Below are positions 40,800 through 49,015 of a DNA stretch of 64,000 nt, piece by piece; position 1 is the stretch's first letter, and the number at the start of each line of letters is the position of its first letter. A program made the translations under genes and the position numbers. The stretch covers positions 2,542,001 through 2,606,000 of the forward strand of contig NZ_JACHMP010000001.1 in the NCBI RefSeq assembly GCF_014204985.1. Reading direction: 5' to 3'. Source of the DNA: Streptosporangium becharense (lineage in GTDB: Bacteria; Actinomycetota; Actinomycetes; Streptosporangiales; Streptosporangiaceae). The notes beneath the pieces were generated by a model, which worked only from the letters and a program-made list of their open reading frames with translations, did not search any database and was not told the DNA's origin.

Positions 40800-42110
40800 A
40801 TGGCCCAGCGACAGCGAGTCGTCATCGTCGGAGGCGGGTTCGCGGGTTTCACCACGGCGCGCACCCTCTCCAAGATCGCCAAAGGCGCGGTGGAGATCGT
40901 CCTGATCAATCCGACCGACTACTTCCTGTACCTGCCGCTGCTGCCGGAGGTGGCCGCCGGGATCCTCGACCCGCGCAAGGTGGCGATTCCCCTGGTGGAC
41001 AACTGTCCCGGTGTGCGGCACCTGCTCGCCACGGTGGACAAGGTCGACGTCGAGGCACGCCGGGTCGAGTGCACCGACGCCGAGGGCAACCACCGTGAGC
41101 TCGGTTACGACCGTCTCGTGATCGCGGTCGGCAGCGTCAACAAGCTGCTCCCCGTCCCCGGTGTGGTCGAGCACGCGCACGGTTTCCGCAGCCTCGCCGA
41201 GGCCCTCTACCTGCGCGACCACCTGATCCGCCAGATCGAGCTGGCCGACGCCTCCGACGACCCCGAGGAGCGCAGGGCCCGCTGCACCTTCGTGGTCGTG
41301 GGTGCCGGCTACACGGGAACCGAGGTCGCGGCACAGGGCCAGCTGCTCACGCTGAACGCCCGCAAGAAGCGGTCCGGCCTGCGCGACCAGCCGATCCGCT
41401 GGATCCTCGCCGACCTCGCGCCGCGCATCCTGCCCGAGCTCGACCAGCGCCTGTCGCGGACGGCGCACCGGACGCTGAGTGAACGGGGTGTGGAGATCCG
41501 CACCGGTACGAGCGTGGCCGAGGCGACCGCCGAGGGCGTCAAGCTCTCCGACGGCGAGTTCGTGGCGACCCGCTCGCTGATCTGGTGCGTGGGGGTCCGC
41601 CCCGACCCGCTGGTGGAGTCGCTCGGGTTGCCGACCGAGCGGGGGCGGCTGCTGGTCGACGAGTTCCTCCGGGTGCCCGGCCACCCGGAGATCTACGCCT
41701 GCGGCGACGCGGCGGCGGTGCCGGACCTCGCCCGGCCCGGCCAGTACACGGCCATGACCGCCCAGCACGCCGGCCGCCAGGGCAAGCGCGCCGCCCGCAA
41801 CATCGCCGCCTCCTACGGTCACGGGCAGCTCCTGCCGTACAAGCACAGCGACCTGGGGTTCGTCGTCGACCTGGGCGGACTCGACGCCGCCGCGAACCCG
41901 CTGGGGGTGCCGCTGTCCGGGCTGCCGGCCAAGGTGGTCACCCGGGGTTACCACCTGCTGGCCGTCCCCGGCGGCCGGGCACGCATCGCCGGGAACTGGC
42001 TGCTCGACACCCTGCTGCCACGCCAGACCGTCCAGCTCGACCTGGTCCGCGGCTCGGCCGTCCCCCTCGACTCCGAGACTCTGGAACGCCCGCACGGCCT
42101 GAGCCGCTGA
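40800..42110 (+). CDS. ndh: Type II NADH dehydrogenase
   Basis: A 436-aa FAD protein that passes electrons from NADH to quinone without proton pumping, at the cytoplasmic face of the membrane. The N-terminal FAD site is RVVIVGGGFAGFTTARTL, the NADH site is FVVVGAGYTGTEVAAQGQ, and the second FAD contact is YACGDAAAVPDL. The quinone-proximal segment TAQHAGRQGKRAARNI is present. Length is normal. The ATG at 40800 is preceded by GAAGGGAG. With ctaD on the other side of the 39.8-40.8 kb region, the neighbourhood has a respiratory theme, though the genes are divergently transcribed. Confidence 0.93.
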   Translation: MAQRQRVVIVGGGFAGFTTARTLSKIAKGAVEIVLINPTDYFLYLPLLPEVAAGILDPRKVAIPLVDNCPGVRHLLATVDKVDVEARRVECTDAEGNHRELGYDRLVIAVGSVNKLLPVPGVVEHAHGFRSLAEALYLRDHLIRQIELADASDDPEERRARCTFVVVGAGYTGTEVAAQGQLLTLNARKKRSGLRDQPIRWILADLAPRILPELDQRLSRTAHRTLSERGVEIRTGTSVAEATAEGVKLSDGEFVATRSLIWCVGVRPDPLVESLGLPTERGRLLVDEFLRVPGHPEIYACGDAAAVPDLARPGQYTAMTAQHAGRQGKRAARNIAASYGHGQLLPYKHSDLGFVVDLGGLDAAANPLGVPLSGLPAKVVTRGYHLLAVPGGRARIAGNWLLDTLLPRQTVQLDLVRGSAVPLDSETLERPHGLSR

Positions 42111-42131
42111 GGCACGGCGGGAGCGCGACGG

Positions 42132-42257
42132 AACCACGGCGGCACCGCCGCCGGACCACAGCGGAACCGCCACCGAACCACAGCGGAACCACAGCGGAAC
42201 CGCCACCGAACCACAGCGGAACCATTGCCGGACCACGGCGGCACCGTCGCCGGACCA
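42132..42257. repeat. Minisatellite downstream of ndh
   Basis: About six imperfect copies of a unit around ACCACAGCGGAACCGCC (with CACCGA spacer variants) fill most of the 212-nt gap between ndh and the F420-type oxidoreductase gene. No gene is predicted here. Confidence 0.8.
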
Positions 42258-42322
42258 TAAAGTGCCGCAAGATTCTTCGCCGCTCCGGCGACACCCGGCG
42301 GGCACGGGGTAGGGGGCCGACC

Positions 42323-43288
42323 ATGGCAGAGATCGGTTACACGATGATGTGTGAGCAGACGCCCGCCAGGCAACTGGTCGAGGACGTCGCCACGGCCGAG
42401 CGGGTCGGCTTCGACTACGCGGTCATCTCCGACCACTACTTCCCGTGGCTGGAGGAGATGGGGCACTCACCGTACGCCTGGTCAGTGCTGGGAGCCGCCG
42501 CGCAGGCCACCCGGCGGCTCCCGCTGATGACGTACGTGACCTGTCCGATCATGCGCTACCACCCGGCGGTGGTGGCGCAGAAGGCGGCCACGATGGGCGC
42601 GCTGAGCGAGGGGCGTTTCACCCTCGGGCTGGGGGCGGGAGAGAACCTCAACGAGCATGTGGTGGGGCAGGGCTGGCCGTCGGCCGACACCCGTCACGCC
42701 ATGTTCACCGAGGCCGTGCAGATCATCCGGGAGCTGTTCGAGGGCGACTACGTCACCTACCGGGGCGAGTACTTCGACGTCGACTCGGCCAAGCTGTACG
42801 ACCGTCCCGAGCAGCCGATGAAGCTGGCGATCGCCGCCTCGGGCGGACGGTCGGGGAACATCGCCGCCGAGTACGGCGACGCGCTGGTGGCGACGGACCC
42901 GGACGCGGAACTGGTACGTGCGTTCGCGGACGAGGGCGGCGCGGGCAAGCCCGTCTACGGCCAGCTCCCCATCTGCTACGACCCCGATCCGGAGGCGGCC
43001 AGAGAACGAGCGCACCGGCTGTGGCGGTGGTCGGCCGCCGGCTGGAAGGTCATGGCCGAGCTTCCGGGTCCCGTCAACTTCGCGGCCTACGCCGAGACCG
43101 TACGCCCCGAGGACGTCGCGGCGAAGGTGCCGTGCGGCGCCGACGTGGACGCGGTGGTGGAGGCGGTGCGCGCCTACACCGACGCCGGCTTCACCCACGT
43201 CGCGCTGGTCCAGATCGGGCACGAACACCAGGGCATGTTCTTCGACTGGTCGGAGAAGGAGCTCCTACCCGCCCTGCGCCGCCTCTAG
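42323..43288 (+). CDS. LLM-class F420-dependent oxidoreductase
   Basis: A 321-aa TIM-barrel flavin/F420 oxidoreductase of the F420-dependent glucose-6-phosphate-dehydrogenase-like group. It begins AEIGYTMMCEQTPARQLVED after the initiator Met and has GFDYAVISDHYFPWLEEMG, YHPAVVAQKAATMGALSEGR, FTLGLGAGENLNEHVVG and LAIAASGGRSGNIAAEYGD. The C-terminal HVALVQIGHEHQGMFFDW is typical of the subfamily. The substrate is unknown. The ATG at 42323 follows AGGGGG. The gene is flanked by non-coding repeats on both sides. Confidence 0.93.
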   Translation: MAEIGYTMMCEQTPARQLVEDVATAERVGFDYAVISDHYFPWLEEMGHSPYAWSVLGAAAQATRRLPLMTYVTCPIMRYHPAVVAQKAATMGALSEGRFTLGLGAGENLNEHVVGQGWPSADTRHAMFTEAVQIIRELFEGDYVTYRGEYFDVDSAKLYDRPEQPMKLAIAASGGRSGNIAAEYGDALVATDPDAELVRAFADEGGAGKPVYGQLPICYDPDPEAARERAHRLWRWSAAGWKVMAELPGPVNFAAYAETVRPEDVAAKVPCGADVDAVVEAVRAYTDAGFTHVALVQIGHEHQGMFFDWSEKELLPALRRL

Positions 43289-43293
43289 CCGAC

Positions 43294-43342
43294 GCACCGC
43301 CGCGCCGGAGCCCCGCCCGCACCGCCGCGCCGGAGCCCCGCC
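43294..43342. repeat. Perfect 24-nt direct repeat just after the oxidoreductase stop
   Basis: Two identical 24-nt copies (43294-43317 and 43319-43342), starting GCACCGCCGCGCCGGAG, are separated by a single C. The first copy begins 6 nt after the TAG. Confidence 0.85.
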
Positions 43343-43497
43343 GAGGGCCCGGGACGGTGCCCTGAGGCCTGAAGCGGTGCGGAAGGCCCGCAGACGGGGA
43401 CCCCGAGGCGGTACGGAGAAGGTACGGGGTTCGCCAAGGTGTGAACCCCGTCACCGGGGTAGCGGAGGTCCAGTGCCTACTACCCGTGGGAGGCGTC

Positions 43498-43944
43498 ATG
43501 GACACACCGCGTACGCACACCGGCCGATCGCCGCTGCAACTCGCGGCCCTGGTCGTGGGGATCGTATTCCTCCTCGTGGGGATCCTGGGGTTCATCCCGG
43601 GGGTCACCACCAACACCGACGAGTTGGAGATGGCCGGGCACGGCTCCGACGCCATGCTGCTTGGGATCTTCGAGGTCTCGATCCTGCACAACATCGTTCA
43701 CCTGCTGTTCGGCATCGCTGGCGTCGTGCTCTCCCGCACCTGGTCCGGTGCCCGCAACTACCTGATCGGCGGCGGCGTGATCTACCTGCTGCTGTTCCTC
43801 TACGGCCTGCTGATCAGCCATGACAGCCCGGCCAACTTCATTCCGGTCAACTCCGCCGACAACTGGCTCCACCTGGTGCTCGGCCTGGGCATGGTCGCCC
43901 TGGGCGCCCTGCTCGGCCGTGCCCGAACCCGGACCCGGCTGTAG
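43498..43944 (+). CDS. DUF4383-type four-helix membrane protein
   Basis: A 148-aa integral membrane protein with four hydrophobic segments: LAALVVGIVFLLVGILGFIP, SILHNIVHLLFGIAGVVL, NYLIGGGVIYLLLFLYGLLI and WLHLVLGLGMVALGALLG. The family pattern of conserved His in HNIVHLLFG and NWLHLVLG is present. Function is unknown for the family. The ATG at 43498 is preceded by GGGAGG. A terminator hairpin follows the stop. Confidence 0.9.
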   Translation: MDTPRTHTGRSPLQLAALVVGIVFLLVGILGFIPGVTTNTDELEMAGHGSDAMLLGIFEVSILHNIVHLLFGIAGVVLSRTWSGARNYLIGGGVIYLLLFLYGLLISHDSPANFIPVNSADNWLHLVLGLGMVALGALLGRARTRTRL

Positions 43945-43953
43945 GCGGAACGG

Positions 43954-43987
43954 AGCCCGTCCGGGGCGGCTCACGTCCGGACGGGCT
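43954..43987 (+). terminator. Terminator after the DUF4383 gene
   Basis: An 11-bp perfect stem AGCCCGTCCGG/CCGGACGGGCT (43954-43964 with 43977-43987) has a 12-nt loop and starts 9 nt after the stop codon. Downstream to 44140 are only degenerate repeats of TCACGACC-type units. Confidence 0.75.
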
Positions 43988-44140
43988 TCGGCTCCCCCGT
44001 TCTCACGGCCTTCCGGCCACTCACGACCTACCACCCGATCACGACCGCCGCTCGATCACGACCTTCTACCGGTTCACGACTCGCCTCAGATTCGCGGTCG
44101 TCGGCCCGCCACGACCTTTCGCCGGTTCACGGCCTTCCGA

Positions 44141-44707
44141 TCACGGCCTTCCGCCGACCGCGACACCACCGCCGCGACGGGCGGGCGCCCCGGCGGCGCC
44201 GGATGAGAGCGGCACCCCGGCTACGGGCAACGGCCACACCCTGACGGCCTCGCCCGCCGGCCTCGGCACGGTGAGCACGCTCCCGGACGGCCGCCGCTCC
44301 CCGTACAGCGGGCGGGCCACCCGGTCGAGGTCCGCCGCCGCGAACACGTCGGCGAAGAACAACAGGGGCGGCTCGGCCTCGGCCCCGGCGGAGTGGACCC
44401 GCACGCTGTGCGCGTCCACCCGCGGCTCCGCCCCGGCGGGCAGGTGCTCCCGCAGGACGTCACGCAGCCCCTCCCAGGACTCCGGGGCGGGGACGCGGTG
44501 TTCGCGGACGCGCTCGAAGAACGGGACCAGCCCGGCCCCGTCCCCTCCGAGCTCTGCCTCGACCCAGGCGGCGGCGTCGCTCAGGACGTCGTCCACGACG
44601 GCGCTCCACCCCCGGCGGAACCAGCCGAGCACGGTCGCGTCGGGCAGGCGGAGGGCCCGCTCCCCGAGCGGGCCCTGGTGATGCGTACGGCAGCCGAAGT
44701 AGATCAC
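44141..44707 (-). CDS. Unknown protein beginning VIYFGCRTHHQGPLGERA
   Basis: A 188-aa soluble protein. The N-terminal IYFGCRTHHQGPLGERALRL is followed by helices (TVLGWFRRGWSAVVDDVLSD, GLVPFFERVREHRV). A beta-rich part follows (VDAHSVRVHSAGAEAEPPLL, FFADVFAAADLDRV), and a Gly/Ala/Arg-rich tail that may be disordered. No recognised domain, signal peptide or membrane segment is seen. The GTG at 44707 lies 92 nt downstream of the deacetylase stop on the same strand, with a weak binding site. Composition and codon-position bias support a real gene; function is not assigned. Confidence 0.65.
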   Translation of the reverse strand: MIYFGCRTHHQGPLGERALRLPDATVLGWFRRGWSAVVDDVLSDAAAWVEAELGGDGAGLVPFFERVREHRVPAPESWEGLRDVLREHLPAGAEPRVDAHSVRVHSAGAEAEPPLLFFADVFAAADLDRVARPLYGERRPSGSVLTVPRPAGEAVRVWPLPVAGVPLSSGAAGAPARRGGGVAVGGRP

Positions 44708-44799
44708 CGCTGCAGCGTGCCAGACGCCACCGACAAAATCGGCCGCCCCCGCGACGGGCCCGCCGCGGGCGGCCGCATCCGCGAGGCGCCCGGAGAGCC

Positions 44800-46380
44800 T
44801 CAGGATGCTTTGGCCTTGGCCGGCGGGTCGGCGCTGTAGGCGACCTTCGGCGGCTTGCCGTTGAACAGCTCGCTGACCGTCACGAAGTGGTAGCCGCGCT
44901 CGGAGAGGGTCTTCAGCACCCGCGGGATCGCCTCGACCGAGGTCGGGTGGATGTCGTGGAAGAGGATGATCCCGCCGGGTTTCACCGAGTTGACGGCGAC
45001 GCGCGCCACCCTGCTGCTGTTGCGGTACCTCCAGTCCTCGGTGTCCACGCTCCACATGATCATGGGCTGCTTGGTCGCCTTGCGGACGGTGGAGTTGATG
45101 GCGCCGTACGGCGGCCGGACGATCTTCGGTGTGACACCCGCCGCGGCCTGGATGGCCCGCTCGGTGCGGCGCAGGTCGTCCTCGATCTGCGCCGCCGTGA
45201 GCTTCGTCAGATCGCGGTGGGACCAGCTGTGGCCGCCGATCTCGTGCCCCGCCTGGGCCGTCCGCCGCACCACCGCGCCGCTCATGGCGGTGTTCTGTCC
45301 CACGACGAAGAACGTGGCGCGGGCTCGGTACTTCGCCAGGTAGCCCAGGAGCTTGTCGGTGTGCGGGCCGGGGCCGTCGTCGAAGGTGAGCGCCACGCAC
45401 TTGACCTTGCGGCAGTCGACCGGCTTGGGGGTGGGTTTCGCGGAGGCGTCGGACGGCGCGGTCCCGGACGACGTCGAGGTGGCGGTCACGACGACGGGCT
45501 TCTTCCCCGATTCCAGCGCCCGGCGCTGCGCGCGGCGGCCGAACTCCGACAGCAACGGCTCCGCTGTCGCGCGGGGCAGCACGACCTGGACCTGCCCGGT
45601 GCTCTTGGCCCCCACGACACCCTCGTCGAACGTCACGACCAGGTCACCGGTGCCGCTGAACGCGAGGTCGTCGAAGGTGGCGGCCTCCGGGTTCGCGGCC
45701 ACGCGGTCCAGCGCCTGCGTGTCGACGCTCTTGCGGTCGGCGAGAGCGTCCTTCACCGCCGTCCCCAGCTGGCTCCGCATGCCCTGGTCGACGAGGGAGA
45801 GCGCCGGTACGACCTGCTTGGCCGTGCCGTCGTACCAGACCGAGGTGGTTGACTTCCCGCCGGTCATGTTGCCGAGGTAGAGGGTGACGAACCGCACCCC
45901 GGTCACGTCGTCCGCGACGGCGAGGAAGCTGAAGTCGACGTTCAGTTCCGGCGCCTTGTGCTTGTTATCGTCGCAGCCCGTCTTCCGGGCCTCCTCCAGG
46001 AAACGGGTGCGCTCGTTCTCCACCGTGCGGCCGAGTTCCGTGGTGAACGTCTCCGCGTCCTGCACCGACGGGTAGGCGGTCGACCAGGTGCAGGCACGCT
46101 CGTTGCCGCTGTCGCGCATGGCCGTCAGCTTGTCGATCCAGGTCGGCGACACCGTCGCGATCGGCTCGGGCCGTCCTCCGATCTCCTGCACATCGGAGGA
46201 CACCGTCTCCCCACCGGCCTTGCCCGAGGGCTTCGCCGGGTCGGCGTCACACGCCGCGGTCAGCATCCCGACCATGGCGAGCGCGCCGACCGTCGCCCGC
46301 CTCACCGAGAGAGAAGCCGATCGTGGCGTCACCGTGCCACGCGTCGAACCACGTTCCGTCTCCAGTCGGCTTCTGCTCAT
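44800..46380 (-). CDS. Lipoprotein polysaccharide deacetylase (NodB domain)
   Basis: A 526-aa exported enzyme. The signal peptide VGALAMVGMLTAACDADP ends in a probable lipobox cysteine, so it is anchored in the membrane. Residues about 50-300 form an RsiV/DUF3298-like extracellular domain (WIDKLTAMRDSGNERACTWS, SLVDQGMRSQLGTAVKDALA). The NodB domain has VALTFDDGPGPHTDKLLGYL (metal Asp), HEIGGHSWSHRDLTKL (metal His pair), VRPPYGAIN and IILFHDIHP. It likely removes acetyl groups from peptidoglycan or another wall glycan. The ATG at 46380 follows AAGGGA; a longer in-frame start at 46404 is less likely. Confidence 0.93.
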   Translation of the reverse strand: MSRSRLETERGSTRGTVTPRSASLSVRRATVGALAMVGMLTAACDADPAKPSGKAGGETVSSDVQEIGGRPEPIATVSPTWIDKLTAMRDSGNERACTWSTAYPSVQDAETFTTELGRTVENERTRFLEEARKTGCDDNKHKAPELNVDFSFLAVADDVTGVRFVTLYLGNMTGGKSTTSVWYDGTAKQVVPALSLVDQGMRSQLGTAVKDALADRKSVDTQALDRVAANPEAATFDDLAFSGTGDLVVTFDEGVVGAKSTGQVQVVLPRATAEPLLSEFGRRAQRRALESGKKPVVVTATSTSSGTAPSDASAKPTPKPVDCRKVKCVALTFDDGPGPHTDKLLGYLAKYRARATFFVVGQNTAMSGAVVRRTAQAGHEIGGHSWSHRDLTKLTAAQIEDDLRRTERAIQAAAGVTPKIVRPPYGAINSTVRKATKQPMIMWSVDTEDWRYRNSSRVARVAVNSVKPGGIILFHDIHPTSVEAIPRVLKTLSERGYHFVTVSELFNGKPPKVAYSADPPAKAKAS

Positions 46381-46872
46381 CGATTCCCTTAGATCGCGCC
46401 GCACCCTGTGCGTCTCGGCTTCGCGGAGCAGCTACCCGGCGTCGTGATGACGGTCGAGCTGTTCCGGTCGGTTCGACGACCTTTAAGGGGTTATGGTTCA
46501 CAATTTTCCTGAGTCACCTGGTGTTACTTTCTGTGGTTCAAGCAGGAAAGGTGCGAAGCGGGCATCATCGGCCGCCCCGCGGTGGCAGGGCCCGTCAGGA
46601 CGCGTCAGAAACCCGTGCGGCCGGCGGCCCTCCCGGACCGCCGCGCCGCCTCTCCCACGCCCGCCGACCAGCGGGCGACCAACAGGAAAACCACGGAGAC
46701 GGCCCGCCCCCGGGAGCAGACGAGACACGGAAGCGACCCCGGGGCACGCAAACGGCCGCGATCGGGGGAATCACCGGCCGGGACCACCGGTCGTGGCCGA
46801 TGATCACAGCATGATCTTCTGTATCCGGAAGACGGGGACCCCTCCCCGCACCCCCGTATCGAGAAGGACGCG
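46381..46872. other. 490-nt divergent intergenic region
   Basis: No gene is supported; open frames here are short and compositionally unconvincing. The AT-rich stretch 46480-46550, including CCTTTAAGG (46480-46488) and GGTTCACAATTTTCC, is the likely promoter zone for the deacetylase gene. The remaining 300 nt to the nuclease gene are GC-rich with no clear motifs. Confidence 0.5.
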
Positions 46873-48675
46873 ATGAGCCAGCCCCCCAGCACCCGGTTCA
46901 CCGGGAACCCCCATGTCGTCCGGTTGTCGGCGAGCCTGCTCGACCGCCGCGACGGCGACTGCGGAGACTTCGCGGCGGCCAGGGCCCGCCCGCAACTGTG
47001 GCCGCCGGTGTACGAGAAGCGCAGGTACGCGCCGTGGGAGACCTTCCCGCTCGGTCTGGTCATGGACGTGCTGAACGCGGTCGAGTTCGAGGCCGTACCG
47101 GTCGGTGACGCCCTGGCGCGAACCCTGCGCGACGCCCGCAACACCGTGCACCCCGGGGTCGCCGCCTGGGTGCGGCACGCCTGTCACACCTATCTGGAGA
47201 CGGCGGAGAGCCTGGCCGCCGCCCTCGCCGCCGAAGGGGTCGAGCTCCTGCCGGAACGCAACCCCCGGATCGTCCAGGGCGGCCGGTCCCCCGCGGAGAT
47301 GCGCTCCCTCACCGTGTGGGGCCGGTGGTACGGCTCGCCGGACGGCGCGGTGGTGGAGTTCCGCAGGATGCGCATGAGCCGTCCGCTGGGCACCGCGGAC
47401 GTCCCCTCCACGCAGGCGATGGCGTACGTGGCCGCGGCGGGTAAGCAGGTGGCGGACCCGGCGGAGCTGTACACCGTCGTCCCCGTCCCGGTGCGGCCCG
47501 TCCCCGTGCCGCAGCGGGTGCGGGTGGTGGAGGTCGGGTTGACCACCGCCGCGGACCGGGTCCTTCTCGACACCGCGGACCTGGAGGAGATCCACCACGC
47601 GTACGCCTCCGAGGTCAGGCCCGCGGCGGCCCGGCTGCTGGCCGGTGGCGACCCGGTTCCCGGGCACGACTGCGCCGACTGCAAGGCACGCCTCTCCTGC
47701 GGCGCCGTCACGCACGCCCCGGGCCTGCTCGGACTCGACGACCGGGGCACGCACCGGCGAACGTGGTCGATCACGACGTCCCGCTACTACCAGGTCTGCC
47801 CGGCCCAGGCTCACCTGCGGGAGCTTCGGCTGCCCGGCGACTGGGAGACGAGCACGGCGGTCGAGCGCGGCCGGAACGCGCATTCGTGGCTTGAGGTCGC
47901 GCACGCCCGAGGGAGACCCTGCGCCGCGGCGGACCTTCCGGAGGCGGACGCCGACGACCTCGGTGTCGCCGACGGGCTGATGGAGCGGGAGGAGTACCGC
48001 CGGGCCCGGCCGTACCTGCTCCGGCACCTGACGGTGTGCCCGCTGCGCGGGCCGGGCGAGATCTCCGAGATCAGGCCCGAACCGAAGCTCGCCGTGTACG
48101 ACGCCCAAGCCGACGTGATGGTGCTCGCCAACCCCGACCTCCTCCGCCGGGTGGACGGGCGCCTCGTCTACCGCGAGCAGAAGACGTCGGCGGTGCCGCG
48201 CGGCATCGTCGCGGAGAACGCGCTGGAACTGGTTCCCCAGCTCGCCCTGGCGGTCTGCCTGATCGCCGAAGGCGTCTTCGGGGACACCACCGGGCTGGTG
48301 GAGCTGGAGCAGCTCACCCCGGCCTCCGCCGAGGTGCTCACGTTCGACGCCGCCGATCCCGCGGTGGTGTCGGCGGCCCGGCGGGTCGTCCTCGACCGGG
48401 TCCGGCCCTGGCATCGTGACGTCGCCTTCCGCGCCACCCCGGGCCCCTGGTGCCGGTTCTGTCCGATGTCGCGCTGGTGCCCGGACCGCGTGGACCACCC
48501 GGACGGCCCGGACGCCTCCGGCTCCACCGCGCACGCCGCATACTCCCCGGACGGCCTCGCGTTCGACCCCCTCACCGGTGAGCTTCTGGCCAGCCCCGAC
48601 CGGCCGGACAGCCGCGTCGAGGCACTCGCCGCCGTCCTCGCCGAACCCGGGGCCGACGACGAACCGCCGTTCTGA
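46873..48675 (+). CDS. PD-(D/E)XK (RecB/Cas4-like) nuclease with Fe-S cysteines
   Basis: A 600-aa putative DNA nuclease. The C-terminal half is Cas4/AddB-like: a Cys in YYQVCPAQAHL near residue 308, the active-site Asp in VLANPDLLRRVDG near 422, ExK as REQKTSAVP near 435-437, then CRFCPMSRWC near 527-536. That gives four cysteines suited to a 4Fe-4S cluster. The N-terminal half carries a second cluster-like set, HDCADCKARLSC near 266-277, and may be a degenerate duplicate of the fold. The binding site GAGAAGGA precedes the ATG. It lies 340 nt upstream of jetA on the same strand, so it may be an accessory of the Wadjet island; that link is inference. Confidence 0.82.
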   Translation: MSQPPSTRFTGNPHVVRLSASLLDRRDGDCGDFAAARARPQLWPPVYEKRRYAPWETFPLGLVMDVLNAVEFEAVPVGDALARTLRDARNTVHPGVAAWVRHACHTYLETAESLAAALAAEGVELLPERNPRIVQGGRSPAEMRSLTVWGRWYGSPDGAVVEFRRMRMSRPLGTADVPSTQAMAYVAAAGKQVADPAELYTVVPVPVRPVPVPQRVRVVEVGLTTAADRVLLDTADLEEIHHAYASEVRPAAARLLAGGDPVPGHDCADCKARLSCGAVTHAPGLLGLDDRGTHRRTWSITTSRYYQVCPAQAHLRELRLPGDWETSTAVERGRNAHSWLEVAHARGRPCAAADLPEADADDLGVADGLMEREEYRRARPYLLRHLTVCPLRGPGEISEIRPEPKLAVYDAQADVMVLANPDLLRRVDGRLVYREQKTSAVPRGIVAENALELVPQLALAVCLIAEGVFGDTTGLVELEQLTPASAEVLTFDAADPAVVSAARRVVLDRVRPWHRDVAFRATPGPWCRFCPMSRWCPDRVDHPDGPDASGSTAHAAYSPDGLAFDPLTGELLASPDRPDSRVEALAAVLAEPGADDEPPF

Positions 48676-48719
48676 GCGGAGACCGCCGTTCTGAGCGGAG
48701 ACCGCCGTTCTGAGCGGAG
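48663..48719. repeat. Perfect 19-nt tandem repeat x3 across the nuclease stop codon
   Basis: Three identical copies of ACCGCCGTTCTGAGCGGAG (48663, 48682, 48701). The first copy contains the final codons and TGA of the nuclease gene, so the stop context is repeated twice more downstream. Confidence 0.95.
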
Positions 48720-49015
48720 CCGGGCCGTCCGGACACGTTCCCGCTCCGGCCCGTCCACGGTCGTCCGGTGGCGTCCAAGACCGTCTGCGTTAGTCCAGGA
48801 TCGTCCAATATAGCCCGATATCGTTATGGATCGCCCGAAACAGTGAAGGGTCGTCAGGATCGCCCGATACCGTCAGCGTTCGTCCGAGGTCATCGGAGAC
48901 CGTACACGCCGACCCGGACGCCACCGGCCCCGGGCCGTTCCCGGCCAGGAACGGCGCCATACGGGGTGAAGCGTCCTTTCTCCCCCGAGCGCGAGCCCCG
49001 ATCGGGCAAGATGAC
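48720..49015. other. Region upstream of jetA with degenerate repeats
   Basis: No gene is visible. GGATCGCCCGA occurs twice about 37 nt apart (near 48828 and 48859), with related GGATCGTCC and AGCCCGATATCG copies. The 48795-48840 stretch is the least GC-rich part and may hold the jetABCD promoter, but no clean -35/-10 pair is seen. Confidence 0.4.

Noticed and set aside
46873..48675. Genuine CRISPR Cas4
   Set aside because: The active-site and cysteine pattern is Cas4-like, but no cas genes or arrays are nearby and the protein is about three times Cas4 length.
48663..48719. CRISPR-like array
   Set aside because: The three units are contiguous 19-mers without spacers; other repeats in the window are also contiguous, so no CRISPR array is present.
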